Under the pieces are notes generated by a model, which was not told where the DNA came from, ran no database searches, and saw only the letters and a program-made list of their open reading frames with translations. A stretch of DNA of 64,000 bases from Polytrichum commune (Eukaryota > Streptophyta > Polytrichopsida > Polytrichales > Polytrichaceae), in the NCBI GenBank assembly GCA_950295325.1, contig OX485805.1, positions 50,864,758 to 50,928,757 on the forward strand. The letters are read 5' to 3'. Each line of letters begins with the position of its first letter. Position 1 is the stretch's first letter. Of the stretch, positions 45,621 to 58,553 are shown one piece after another. The translations under genes and the position numbers were made by a program.

Positions 45621-45960
45621 CGATGCAAACATGGCTTCGACTTCAAGCTCAAGCAACTCAATCCACCCCTGCAAGGCGTCACGGTACATCCTCCGCACGG
45701 CGAGTTTGTTAGGGCGATCCAGATCCACAGAAACAGGGGAGCAGCAACAGAGCACCCGAGTGTGAGTCCGATGATCAATCCCTGCTCACAAACAGGCGAC
45801 TAAACCCTCTACCGACTCTACGAGAGCTTTTGGCAAAGGGCACAGGGAGGCCGCCGGCCGGGGAGGCGAAAGAAAATAATTTATTTACGCCAGAAATCAG
45901 ACCACAAATAGTAACTGAGCAGTGAGGACCCCGCCGAGCTCCCAGGCTGCACTGCAGAGT
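45505..45960 (-). promoter_or_regulatory. Probable 5' leader exon and promoter of the IQ-BAG-PEF gene
   Basis: This stretch is GC-richer than its surroundings. On the minus strand it ends in CTTAAT/GTAAGG, a donor that could join the acceptor at 44078, making 44079-45504 a 5' UTR intron. A minus-strand ORF (45573-45755) would be an upstream ORF. The start of transcription is not visible; GTAAATAAATTATTTTC near 45885 is a possible TATA-like element. Inference only. Confidence 0.4.
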
Positions 45961-46392
45961 CTAGGTTTCACTCTCGGAAACCATTCTTTACGGCCGCGTT
46001 GCATAAAATAACCTTGTCAGAAGCACACGAATTGCTGACAGAACAGATCACAGTGAGAACATCAACATTCTTCAATAACATCAGAAATGGTAAGAAAAAG
46101 AGGGGGAAAAAAAACGTACCAACTCGTTTTCCTTCCGGACACCGCCTGCTTGAAGCTTCCTGTGACGAGACTCATCGCAGAAAGTGTCTATTCCTTTGAG
46201 ATCTGTCCCTTCAAGTCGGTATTCCAATTTCCTACTGTGAATATGTAACTATTCTTATGTACAAATGCATCATCTTCTCAAAGACTTGGATATCCTGATT
46301 GCATCGATATTCAAATCCTCCGACCTCCAGAATTGTTGTATACTTAGCTCGGTGAATGAAATTATTGGGAATGGTTAGAATCTGGAAGGAAA
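45961..46392. other. Intergenic, no supported gene
   Basis: Upstream flank of the IQ-BAG-PEF gene. No domain seen in the short ORF at 45999-46199. Confidence 0.4.
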
Positions 46393-47518
46393 GCTTGAGG
46401 GGCCTCTTTAAGTTACACTAGAGAGGTTGAGAGCTTGAAGAAAAAAAAAGCCTTCTCATTGGAGAGGTTTCCCATTGGGGTAGCCTTCTCAATAAGTAGC
46501 GTGTTGAGTTGTGCGCGGATTGGACTGGATTGGACTGGCCAGCGCGGTTTTAATGGTGAAGGGAAAAATATTATTGGATGCTATACGATGCCATTAGCGC
46601 AAAAGAGGTTTCCTTCCCTATATTAGAATGTAGCGTTAGGCAGTTTTTCAGTCTTTTTGTCAATGGAATCATTGGTTGATACATGGTATTACGGCATTTT
46701 GTTACTCTCGGGAATTAGTGATTTTGACCCTGCCTCAATTCACTTCTAATTTCATAATATTTTTTGGCTTCTTTGACTTTAAATTCAATTTTATTTCATG
46801 GGCATTTCATCGGCAAAGAGGACCATATTAGGGTACTCATGCTCGTTCACTTTGCACTTGAGCTTTCAGCTTGAGAGCTTGCAATTTGTTTATTGGCTTT
46901 ACAATGTTTAGATGGTACCTTGATGGATCCCATGTGAACTGATTGTGACAAGCTCTTAACGAATGTTGGTAAGCTCTCCGTCGTAATCTGAAGTTGCCCT
47001 ATGAAATCGCTTAAGAATGTTGAGACATCAAGCTCTCGTTTTATGGGTCACATGCGAATGACGTTCAATTCGTTACTTAGCATGGTATTGTCACTTGGCA
47101 CGTTGATGAGTAAACCACGCCAATTCTAAACACACATTCAAAAATAAATAAATAAAATAGACGGGTGTGTTTTTTAAACCATTATTGTGACCCACAAAAC
47201 AAAAGCATGTACTCTTGACATTCTTAAATGAACTCTCAAAAACAAATTCAACTCTTTGACCAAAAACTCGTCAATAAATGTCTAAAAACTTCTTGAAGCC
47301 ATGATTCCACATGGGATCCATCAAGACGCCATCCAAACCTTATAAGTTAAGCTCAATAAAAAGTTCAAGCTCTCAAGTTGAAAGCTCGAGTGTAAAGTGA
47401 CCAATTGAGTGAACAATCATGCACAAAGAGGCTTTCCCGCCAATGAGGAGCCTCCTCTCTTCGAGCTCTCAACATCTCTACAAAGTACATAGTGTAAGTG
47501 GGGGCCTAGCTTAACTTA
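46393..47518. mobile_element. Foldback-like element with long imperfect inverted arms
   Basis: The left arm (about 46393-46485 and 46800-46940) is matched inverted by 47280-47518, including GGTTGAGAGCTTGAAG, TTCACTTTGCACTTGAGCTTTCAGCTTGAGAGC and GATGGATCCCATGTG. About 310 bp without a counterpart interrupt the left arm. Flanks AAGCTTGA and TAGCTTAA are only an approximate target duplication. No transposase. Confidence 0.65.
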
Positions 47519-47979
47519 AGCAAAGTGATTTATTTGGGTCAACCGAGTCCAAAGAACTCAAGCATTTATTACTACGAGTACAATGCAATGATGGCCTTTG
47601 TCAATTTCAAGTAACTTGTTACCAACCTCCAAAGTTGACAGATATGTCCTAATGATGTATGTTGTGTACCTATACACTTACTCCGTATGGTACTAATATC
47701 CCACGCACACGAATAAACAAATAAATAAAAAGAAACACAAACGGTTCTTCGCACTTGCATGAGTAAAGGCCACTTATTACCCATACAAGATTGAAGGCCC
47801 GTGACCGTTGCATTCTAAGATCTCTCGTTGGTCAAAAAGGTCAAGACCGTCCAAGTTTGCTTCACACTGGAAGGTGAAGGTTGAAGGTAAAACCTTTGTA
47901 TACCCAAGTTATTATTCGGGTCAACACCATTCTAATCCTTATAGATGCTAGGGTGATTTACCTAGGTATGAAGATTCTT

Positions 47980-48020
<41 letters not shown>

Positions 48021-49524
48021 TACCATTATTTATCCATACCCTAATGGTCCCAAGGAATGTGAAATTCTCATTATATATACCCAATTGATATAAAGAAAAA
48101 ATGACAATACTAGACCAACATTGGTACTTACTCAGGTCCAATACAATAAGGTAGATTGCAATAACAATATGTAGTGTTTTGTTAATTCTTAGTTGTAAAC
48201 GACAAGAGGAACTTTTGTAACACTCAAACACAAGTATTGTCCAACATAAATTGTTTAATGTGTATATATACAAACCCAAAAAAATAACCACCTCTGACAT
48301 GAAACAATAGCAATTGGTTCATAACTTAGCATAACAACATAACCTTCTTTTGGTTTTTCACATGAGTCAAAGAGTTTTTCATTTCTTTTCTTCATGACAA
48401 GCTTTCAGAGGCAAATTTACTATGTAGAAATAACAAATTGTTGATACAACATCATGTATATAAATCAATGTTGGGATAGTTACATACATTGCGATTCTCT
48501 TTTATTGTATGCCACATTATTGCAAAGCAAATTCACGTTACATAAGTTACAAATATCATAGAATAAATTTGTAATGCACCACTAAGTGTAATAATTGCCT
48601 TATACACCACCCTCTAGAAGTTTGTGATGTGCTCGTGATCCATTCCAAAAGGGTGTGTTTTGTTTATTCTTGTTTTTGAACAAAGAGAGGAATTATCAAC
48701 ATTCAAACATATTATGCAACACAATCATTTGACATCACATAATTTCTATGTGTATAGAATTTGAAAGAGGCTACTAAGTCTACCACGAGGCAATACCACT
48801 TGATCCATAGTTTAGATTTAAGTTTAGCCTATGCCAAAGGGTGAAATGTCTCACATTCATGCCAAATGGAGGCTGACATCATCTCTTTCTATCATTTGTT
48901 ACAAAATTGGCAAGGCATGTATGCATTATGGACTACATAACCAGTGAGGGGAGAATGGATGACAACTTATGATAGCAATGAGACACCCTCCTATTCAAGT
49001 CATTTATGGGGCATAATTGGTATGCTCGTGGAAATACACCAAAACCTGTGTGAATAAAGTGTTCTTTGTGTGGATAAAGTAGCATAGGGGGATTGTTGGA
49101 AGGGCTCTTCACTTGATTGGGACACCATTTATGGACATTGAATACATCAACAATTCACTTGCAATTTTTGGGGTTTTTGACACTTAGATTTGACAAGCTT
49201 TTGTCCAAAGGTCAACCTATTAAGAGCTTGACCAATCCTCAAGCTCTCAATTGCTTAAGCAAGTGCAAATCAATTATGCTCAAACTAAGATATCAAGGGT
49301 GGAATCATTGGTATTGAACAAAGAAGACTTCCAAAGGTCATGCTTGAAAGCTCATTGGCATCATGGGAATTCAGAAACAAGAGCTTGAACTCTTGACATT
49401 GGGCACAAGCATGGTCAAGTACACAACTCCATTACCTTGCATAGGTGTAAGTGAAAGTGGTTCAAAACTATATACTAACTTTGAATTTTGTGAAGGGAAA
49501 AAAACATAAACATTTGAAAAACAC
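47519..49524. other. Intergenic, no supported gene
   Basis: Includes a block at 47786-47880 (ACAAGATTGAAGGCCCGTGACC...GGTGAAGG) that recurs at 51236-51330, and an (AG)n microsatellite. Only short ORFs. Confidence 0.45.
47983..48018. repeat. (AG)n microsatellite
   Basis: About 18 uninterrupted AG units. Confidence 0.95.
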
Positions 49525-49864
49525 CTTGGGGGGGGCAGTGTGTTAGAAAGTTAAGGATATAGGTGCGAACAACCACTATTTTATAGGGGGGTATTACTTT
49601 CAATTCTCTTCTTTTTTTCACATGCTATCATTATGTAAATTTCTACTTTGGGTTAATAGAAAAATGGCTTGCATTACTTATAATTCCAAATTCCCTATTA
49701 TTCCATACCCTATAGTACTTTAAAGATGTCCAATGCCATTTTTGATACCCTATATTACTCTTAAGTCCAATTATAATTTTTTGCCCCCATGTTTTTAAAA
49801 TACCCTATCATTTGTTCGCACGTATATTGCTACTCCAACCAATGACTACCCCCCCCCCCCCGAG
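49525..49864 (+). mobile_element. G-tailed hAT-like MITE, copy 3
   Basis: A 340-bp copy very similar to 14417-14754, with ends CTTGGGGGGGG and CCCCCCCCGAG and a perfect 8-bp duplication AAAAACAC (49517-49524 and 49865-49872). Confidence 0.95.
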
Positions 49865-49872
49865 AAAAACAC

Positions 49873-51335
49873 ATTGATCTACACAACCAAGCAATTTATG
49901 TTGACAAATAAAACTTCAAGAAAAGTCTACATATTTTAGAAGGTGGTGCAAGTAGTTTGCAAGTAGATATATTGAACACGTAATTATCTAGAGTTTTTGT
50001 AAAACATGATAAAATTAAATAAAATGAATGTTTTTTCTATAAATTTTTATAATGATGCCCTCAAGGTTATAATGAATACAAGGAACATGAAAAAAATTCC
50101 AACTTCAAAGTTTTAAGGTCATGAAATCTATGTTCAAAACCATATTTAGCCATTACCTTTTGAGCAATACTTTTAATGATAAGTTATGAAGATCTCATCT
50201 TGTTATTCTATATTTGAGTACCTTACACAACAATAAAGGGCATCATGAAAAGAAAATCCAATTTAAACAACACTTTGCTACTACTTTTAGATGTTTGACA
50301 ACAAAAAAAAAGGTTTTAATACACTGGTGCATTTTTTCGTATACTTGATTGTGCTTCTCCCTTTCCTAAATGATCTCCATGAGATAACTACAACTTCTGA
50401 CTAAGAGCTTGTATTAAAATAAATAAATAAATAAACTAATAGCTCGATATCCTACTTCTTCATAGTGGGGTTTATCCAAATAAATGGGTCATGACATTGG
50501 TGTTGCTTCCACTTCCAAATGAAGTATTTTGCATGATCTTTGTGTGGAAATTGTATATGTAGGCATGGCATACATAAGTTTCTATACTCTCATGTGCATG
50601 GTATACACTGCCACACATCAAGAAGAAATCCCTCCTTGCCTTTCAAACATAAAACATTTCGTTAAGGTAAAGTACACTCAAACCAACACCCTAATAACTT
50701 GCACTATGAGCATATGTTGTAACTAAGTAATTCCGCCACCTTGACACCGTGCTTTTGGGTCATCTATCAATAAAACTTCGAATCCAAGGTAACATTTGCA
50801 TACATACTTCAAATAAGACATACTTTGGTTTGATGGAATCCTCTCTCACTTGCTAACAACAATCAATTGGTTATTATATTGCAATATAATAAAGACAATA
50901 TTCTCAACACTGAAAACAACATCGTAACACCATCTAAGTAAGCCCAAATCAAAATGGTCAATTGCATAATTCACCTGGCCTTCAATGGCATACCAAATGA
51001 TGTCATCATCGTTAATATGGGTTTGGATCATATTGTCAATTTTATGTAGATATTATTTATGTCCAACATTAGTGTCCCGAGGAAATTTTGGACAAAAATG
51101 GTTGAGATCCAAGTGTGTCTAAATGTAATTGGTTGCATGTTGATAGCTCTTGGATGTGATGTATTAACTTAAAAGGTGTCTTCCGTAGACTCCTCATAAA
51201 TGATCAACAAGTTGTCTTACATCCACTCCACACACAAGATTGAAGGCCCATGACCATTGCACTCTAAGATCTCACATTGGTAAAAAAGACTGAGACAATC
51301 CAAGTTCACGTCGCACTAGGAGGTGAAGGCCTAAG
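49873..51335. other. Intergenic with an old hAT-relative fragment
   Basis: 51075-51180 resembles the left half of the MITE at 51336 (GG..AAAAATGGTTGAGATCC). 51236-51330 duplicates 47786-47880. No gene supported. Confidence 0.45.
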
Positions 51336-51538
51336 CACTGATCCGGAGATTTTTGGGCATAATCGGTTGAGATCCTAGTGTTTGCAAGTCCAACCGGTTA
51401 CATGTTAACAACCTCCGGTTTTCCTTTATTGAATTGGGGTATATTCTATAGATTCATGCACTCTTGAACTTCCAACCGGTTATTGCTCAAACTCAACCGG
51501 TTCATTTGTAAGTAACTGCCAGTTCTCCCCGATCATAG
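51336..51538. mobile_element. hAT non-autonomous relative, 203 bp
   Basis: Right end GTTCTCCCCGATCATAG and left end CACTGATCCGGAGATTTTTG are imperfect inverted repeats of the kind seen at 28775 and 32505. A perfect 8-bp duplication GGCCTAAG lies at 51328-51335 and 51539-51546. CCAACCGGTTA and CAACCGGTTC motifs inside match the subterminal repeats of the large hAT element. Confidence 0.85.
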
Positions 51539-51546
51539 GGCCTAAG

Positions 51547-54285
51547 GACCCAGAAAAATATAGATAAACATGACAAACTATAGATCATATTTCATGAACT
51601 GCCAGGACTTGCGTCAGGTCCACCTCCGAGAAGTAAACCTTACGCAAATTCCGATAGACCATGTCATAGTCAAAGACCTTAGACAACTGGTACAACCTTT
51701 GGATGAGAATCAAAGGCCCTCGCAATTAACTTACATGGTCGCGGCATTTGGCTCGTGTGTGAAGTGGCCCTAAAGCCTAGAATAGAAGCACTTGAACCGG
51801 TTGTTTCTCGAACTCGACCGGCCTATCCCATTCAACATAGCCCGACATCATCTTTGATTTGCGGAAATTTAAATAGTTCATTACACTCTCCTATGATTTG
51901 CAATCATTTTGCCACCTTCATTCACGGATAAGAGCCGATGGAAAGTAGCGAGGGCGAAGTCCCACTTGATGCAATAAAGGCACGTCACCCGAATGCTGAC
52001 CATTTCATCATGAGTCACCAGTGGCCCCAAATCTTTTGTTTCGTGACAATGAGTGTGCTTTGAATACGTGTACCTTGTAGACGCACTTTCCGCTTTTTTT
52101 ATAATAAAATTCTTAACATGCTAGGAACTCGCAATTCGATTTTTCATATATATATATATATATACATATATAGAGAGCTTCAAGTGTTTCGCTACTCACC
52201 CACAAACACTAAAAACGGTGCCTCGATAAATCTACAAAATGCATCACGAACTTGAGTTTGTCAACCAAGGCATGTGGGTCTTAATTATGTGGTCACTCTT
52301 CTTAATGGACATGTGTATTTGAGTGGTGTATGTCAAGGTTTTGTAGTTCATAGTGGGCCAAAAAACACGTGTTGACGATGAGCCCATGATGAGATTGGAC
52401 TCTTGTTTAGAATACTTGAATCATCACGAGTTTACTACGCGATGTACTGTAGCTTCAATTTCCTATGTCCTCACTCCAATGCTTGTTTTGTTTAGCCCCC
52501 GAAATGGAGTCGGTGCAAAATGGTACTCATAATATGTGGATCAAACACCCCTATCATGTACATGTTGTACCCTCTCGTGTGCACCTCGCTCACATGTGAG
52601 TTTCCAAATCATACTTTTCATCAAGGATTCGTGCCACTCACGTAAATCGAAGGTGACAATGCATATAGTTCGGAGATTTAAATTTTATTTTTTATTTTTT
52701 GGGGGGGGAGCATTATTTGCCCAAAAAGTTGCATCATAGACCCCAAACTAGTATAGTGAGGTTAGATTGGGATGAACCAACCATAAATCTATAGGGGTAG
52801 GTTGTAATTAGATCCACCGATTTGAGTGCCACAAAAATTCTAAGCTCATACTCTCAAAGACATAAGAACATGTAGTACTCATGGTTTGAGACACATAACA
52901 AGTCATGTATAAAGTCCTCTACAAGGACTAAATGCGTCTTGTATAATACTTCTAAAAAGGTGACTTTAGTAGATGCATTAAATAACTAATGGTGTTGGAG
53001 ATCGACCGTTTCAGTCCTTAAAACTGATCCATGTTAACATATGTGGCCTTATTGTGGGCACTTCCATCTCCACAAACACATACGGCCTTCAAATCAAACT
53101 AGGAGTTGTGTCTCGTATGCAGATCATGTGGATTGTCAAGTTTCTAAATCAAACAAGTCCAAGTGGATATTCTCTTTCTATTTAAACAATCACATAGGCC
53201 CCCCTGTTCATTTTCATTATTGAACTTGTGATGGTTGATGTTTTTTGAGCATAAAGTTCAATCTTGTTGCGACACATGTCTTTTTGGTGTCCATTCATAA
53301 CTATACACCTTGCCATATGCCACTCAATTATAGGTGGTGGATTAACTCCTAAAGGCCAAAGCAAAATATACCCAAAATTGTCCAAAACAATTCACCCCAA
53401 TTCAACAACTTATTGAAAGAGAAAAAATGTACCTATAATGGTGGATCTAAAAGTATAGATGACAAGTTTGTAAAAGTAGTATTGTTGACACAATATTTCA
53501 ACTATCTATGTGTCCCAAATCAAAAGATTGTAATGTAAACATGTATATTGACATGGTTGGGCAATGGTGGTTATATGCACAAAAACATTCTTCTTTGCCT
53601 TTAAGGGTTAAAGAAGAGGACCCTCATAAGGCTCACAAAATGGTAAGTCGTCAAAAGTCACTAAATGTTGTTATTTTAGAACATGACCACCTTTGCTAGG
53701 AATTCTTCACATAATGCAAGCACTATACATCATTTATGGCCTTTAGTGTCACATGCGTAAAAGTGTCACTTACCCGATTTTAAGGCATATGCTAGGTTAC
53801 AATAATGACCAATAACTTCATCATTAGTGTCACCTAATGACATTTGGCATTCAAGGGTGCTTACTAATATCTTGGCACAAGTTTGCTGAAGATTGTTATG
53901 AGTTGTATGCCTATGTTACACAATCATCTTCTAGTTGACTAAAGTATACACAAATGACACTTTGGCATTAGTATGCTAAAAAATATCTTTTGCTTGCATA
54001 CTAAAATGTAAAATTATCATCTCAAGTATCCCAATGTAATACACCAAATGTCAAAGTGAATTTAATTTTTAATTTAAAAAAATAGAATATAGATATGCTT
54101 GAACTATTTACTTTTGTTGACAAATAGTATCATATTGGCAATTAGCAGACGTAACACTCTGAAACCTCTAGGTGTCTACTTTTGGCCTTTTGCAAATAGC
54201 GTACATGACACTAAATACCATACACAGTGTAGTTAAATGCATCATTACAAAGGTGAAGCACCTGGCAGAAAGTCAAATTTAACTG
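51547..54285. other. Intergenic, no supported gene
   Basis: AT-rich with an (AT)n tract at 52146-52164. AACCGG motifs continue at 51790-51825, just outside the MITE. Short ORFs (51570-51773, 52536-52739, 53508-53699) show no known domain. Confidence 0.4.
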
Positions 54286-54610
54286 TTATTAGGTAAGTGG
54301 GCCTAATCTGGTTACTTATCATAATTTTGACACCTACACTAGAGTGATGTATGGTTAGATTTAGATCTAACAGCAGACACCAATAAGACATGTGTTCAAA
54401 AGAGGATGGACTACAAGTTCAATTGTTAATTACTATTCCAAGTTCAATAATCAGCATACTTGGGAGAACCTATATGATCATTAATGAAGCAAACATATCT
54501 TCGCTTCAATAACTTATGAATCAGATAATCATATGACCTGCAAAAATCACAAGGCAAGTGGCTACAGGCTCAATATATATGGATTTGGTAATTATCTGAT
54601 CCTAATCACT
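54286..54610. repeat. Direct repeat flanking RPB4, copy 1
   Basis: Aligns, with divergence, with 57075-57400: shared anchors GGGCCTAAT.TGGTTACT, GACACCAA.A.GACATGT, CCTATATGATCATT and GGATTTG. The gene's last five exons lie between the copies. Confidence 0.75.
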
Positions 54611-55390
54611 TGTTTGATTTGCTGGGAGAAGTGGGCTGATTGTAAGAAGTAACCCAGAATACATCAGATCTAACTTATAGTCCTTTCGAGCTACCATGAG
54701 ATTTGTCTACAGTCCTTTCCAAATATCAGTTGCGTCTTTACTAATCCTCCCTTAAACCATTCATACTCTATTCCGCAAGTTGGGACCTGCAAAGAACTAC
54801 AGCCACATATTATCTTCTTGCTTCTACAGGGTCGAGAAATTCTCTACAGGGGAACATAGAATAGGACAATCAAAATCCAAGTCAGAGCTCAAGGTACAAG
54901 ATTTCAATGGTCTATTGTCCTGTATCATAGCGTAAACCTTAAAAGAAGTACATGATTGATTGTTGCACTTTCCCTTCACTTTTGTTTATCAGGCCCACCA
55001 CTGGCAACATACTTTTTCCCTCTTCGATCTCTAGTGAGGTATTGCATATGACATAGGGTCATTGGAACTGATTGATCCATGCCACAACAGACCCTTCACA
55101 TAAAACCTTTCACATCACTATGAACTTAAGATTAGCAAGTGACATGTTAGTCACTGATTTCTTTCATTGTGGAAGAGGTATCAAAATGCCCAACCGTATT
55201 TAGGGTTAGGCTTTATCCAGTTTTACAATAACCTTGTCCTTATGACTGCCTGTGTCATCCTGAAAATTGTTGATACATCAGCCTCTGTCAACACTCTGAT
55301 ATATACAAAGAAGAGTGTCAAACATTCCCAAACGAAGCTTCCAAAGTGATTCAGACATTTCCGCTCCTCAGACCAGAAACCACAAACAGG

Positions 55391-57613
55391 CTACTCAAAT
55401 TTCTTGATGGTAGCAAGATCTGTAAGCATGGTTTCAATCTTCTCCTCATCCATGCGGCCCTTTTTCTGATAGTTGCAAAAACCACAACATGTCCTTTCAT
55501 CAGACAAGCTTGCATTGTAATATTGATAAGCAGGTGATAAGTAAATTACTGCAAACATTTCTGTGAAAGCTTTCTTTTAACTTTTCTTTTATAATAGGTT
55601 GTGCTAAGCATGGATTCAATACCTTACACCAAATAAAATATCAAATCAACACTTGTTAAGGGTTTGTACAAATCATCACATATCCCGTATAAACAGACCC
55701 TCAGTCCTTTAAGGTTTAATACTGCCGGAAATTTCCCAACCTTGCCTGTTCTCCTGAGCAAACACAAAGTAAGTTGGTTCTTTGAATTACCGTGATGGAC
55801 GGCACCAATGCTCGCGCCTCTTCAACAGTTTCTGGGCACAAATTGCCAATGACACAGACCTGCAACATTATCAAGCCAATTAGCTGCCATCTAATAAAAG
55901 CAGACAAGTTTATAGAGGGGTTTGTAAACACAGTAGAACTTATGACCCACCTTCCAACATAACATCCAGCTTCCCAAACTTGCAATGCTGTCAACTATGA
56001 TTATTGGACTACTTGTATTCCTCTATTTAGAATGCCAACTGAGAGTTTGATATGATAGGATAGAAGTAATTACCTCAAACTCATGTAGCTGGTTTCTTGT
56101 CAAGACTCTATTACCAGTGTCAAGGATTCTACAATCATCATTTCTAGAAGGCATTGCAGAGGTACTGCTAGATCACAGCTGAGAGACTACATGGAAATCA
56201 GCCCTCATGGAGAAAAACAAATTCTGTGATTATTTAATACACAGATGGCATTGTGCTAAAACAAGCAAGAACTTATTCTGTAATCCTGGACTGCCTCTCT
56301 CTGAGAGCTTGGTATGACCTTGCACAAAGCCCCCTACTTTCGAGAAAAGTTTGAAGTTTTAAAACCACCACAAACGTATATACATATATGTAGAAGGATA
56401 CTCTCGCACTTGCTTCACAGCATCTGGATTCTGGTAGTGACTGAAACGTCTTACATACTGAAGGGACTTCTCAAAAACCCTGCACAAGTGTTTTATGAAG
56501 GTTATAGTTTTTCTGTATCACCTCAATATTCAGGAAGCATACGTGTATATCCACTGTAAAAGCTGGTCTGTTCTGGCCACTATTGATAAAAAGGTTAATT
56601 TTGAAACCATGAGAATAAATGGCAGTACGACTAAATATTTCTGGATATTAGCATCCACAACTTGTTGATGTTTATGGTCAGAGCAATTTATGACGCACTG
56701 TGAAATCTGAGCAGAGGGGTCATCTGCCAACTGCTGCAATTGCTCATACTTCCTTTGCAGTACAAGTGCCACCTCGGCATTCATCAAACACTTGGCCTTC
56801 TTAAAATCTGCACAACACAAAAGCTGCAGGCCTCAATATTTAAGCTAGAAAAACACCTGTATTATTCAAGAGAGCTTGAAATATCACATGCTATGGTGAG
56901 GAAGACCAGGTATGTGTAGAGCTCTCAATTTAGACTCCAACCTCAGAAGAGGCAAGTAAATGAAAGGCCAAGGACATACAAAGTTTGACAGGTACACGTT
57001 CCAGTTGTAAGGGTCAAGAAACCCAGGTAACTCCTAGACATCTTGATAATTTGTCAAAAAATAAGTGACAGTGACGTTAGCGGGCCTAATTTGGTTACTC
57101 ATCTTAACGGATGCCTATTTATTAGTGGTGTGTAATTAGGTGTGGATTGAAAAATGGACACCAACTAGACATGTATTTTAAAGATATTGGCTATGTGCCC
57201 AAAATTTGTTAACCATTCTAGGCTCAATATTCAACATGATTGGGGGGGACCTATATGATCATTCAATAAGTAATAGAATCTTCACTTTGAAAATAAATAA
57301 GACATTCATATGCGCTCCACCAATTACGAGCAAAATGGAACCGGGCACAATTTGGATTTGCTGATCATCTCGCACTAATTGCGTGATTCGCATTTTTCTT
57401 CCATATACTTCGCCAAGTGGTGCAGAGCTTAAAGTGTCCGTTTAAGGCCCGCTGACCTTAAACGCGATTGTCTGCGAGTGATACTGTAACCTTGCATGGC
57501 CTACAAACCCTAATCCGCGTCAGAGTTCCAAGGATGAATGAGTGCTCACCATCGCCAAGCTTGAGCTCGCTCGCATCTTCTTCCTCCACCGCTGCACCAG
57601 GTCGGGTAGACAT
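55391..57613 (-). CDS. NRPB4: DNA-directed RNA polymerase II subunit RPB4
   Basis: Six exons, 57613-57550, 56807-56699, 56479-56402, 56128-56074, 55859-55791 and 55465-55391, join in phase to 149 residues. All introns have GT-AG borders. The product begins MSTRPGAAVEEEDASELKLG; landmarks are FKKAKCLMNAEVALVLQ, YEQLQQLADDP, VFEKSLQYVRRFSHYQNPDA, VCVIGNLCPETVEEARALVP and the C-terminal MLTDLATIKKFE, all hallmarks of plant RPB4. The protein pairs with RPB7 as the Pol II stalk. A short extra stretch (EILDTGNRVLTRNQLHEFE) is longer than the equivalent ILSRH..EFE segment I know from angiosperms. An NRPD4/NRPE4-type paralogue for Pol IV/V cannot be fully excluded, but conservation favours RPB4. The start is set by the first in-frame ATG of exon 1. 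Intron 1 carries a repeat copy. Confidence 0.93.
57075..57400. repeat. Direct repeat flanking RPB4, copy 2, inside intron 1
   Basis: Partner of 54286-54610 in the same orientation. It lies wholly within intron 1 (56808-57549) of RPB4 and is non-coding. Confidence 0.75.
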
Positions 57614-58553
57614 CGCACCTCGGTGTACTGGTGCTTTGACTCGCTACAGACATCACAGAAGAAAGACAAACAATACACCCTCTCAATTTCAGTTCCTAAA
57701 ACCCATTCCTACCCCATCCACCACAGCATTGCCAGGGCAGTATTCTCGGAATCCCAACACAATCCAAACATAAACATCCGCACCCGGAAAATCCTTTGCA
57801 GACAAAATTGCCAGGGAACGAAGAAGCTCTTCGAGCTCACTCTTCTGTGCAGCGACACTGACAAGAAGAATCTCGGTAGATGAAAAGAATTGGCATATCT
57901 CACCTTGCTGGATTTGAAATGTGACGCTGAAGAAGATACCGATTTTCGCACAACCAGATATTATGCAGCGCCTTTAGAATTGCACCTGTAAATCAACTCC
58001 TCGTCCAGAGGAGTGCAATGCAACAAAGCGTGAAACCCTAAACCCTGAGAAGAAGGGTGGAAGTTGTGTTCTTCCTGCCCCTGCCCGTGATGTGTCGGGC
58101 AGCCCGCTGGACCTGCCCGAAGTTCACCATCGTTTTTATAAATACGTATGTACCACGGCCCTTGTGGGGGGTCAATAATATTACTGCCCTTCCTTGGGCG
58201 GCCGAAAGTTTAAATTATTTCCAAATTTATATTATATTTATTTAAGAATATGATATTTAAGAATATAAATAACTATTTTTTAAAATTGAAATAATAAAAT
58301 TTTCATGGAAGCCACCTAGGTATTATGGTATGTAACTTACTCATGGTCCTTGTGTTTCAAACTCATATATGATTTAAAGTGTGGTATATGGTTCAAATAT
58401 AGAGGCTCTAAGGGTAGATGGCAATTGGAAATTTATTATGGCTTCACACGAAGTTAGAGTTTCTTGAAAATTTGATGGTATGGTCTGTGTTTCATTCATG
58501 AATACTTGAGAATTTTCCCGAATTTAATTGGTAAAATTTTGGAGTCTATATGA
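57614..58553. promoter_or_regulatory. RPB4 upstream region with telo-box
   Basis: AAACCCTAAACCCT at 58033-58046 is a plant telo-box pair, common upstream of housekeeping genes, about 420 bp before the RPB4 start codon. The stretch 57620-58200 is GC-richer than the surroundings. No gene diverging to the right was recognised. Confidence 0.5.

Noticed and set aside
45573-45803. ORFs on both strands as a separate small gene
   Set aside because: They lie in the presumed leader of the IQ-BAG-PEF gene, have no domain and are better explained as untranslated sequence.
47983-48300. ORFs built on the (AG)n microsatellite
   Set aside because: Open only because of the simple repeat.
51570-51773. 67-codon ORF considered as a gypsy integrase fragment
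   Set aside because: No integrase or RT motif could be aligned by eye.
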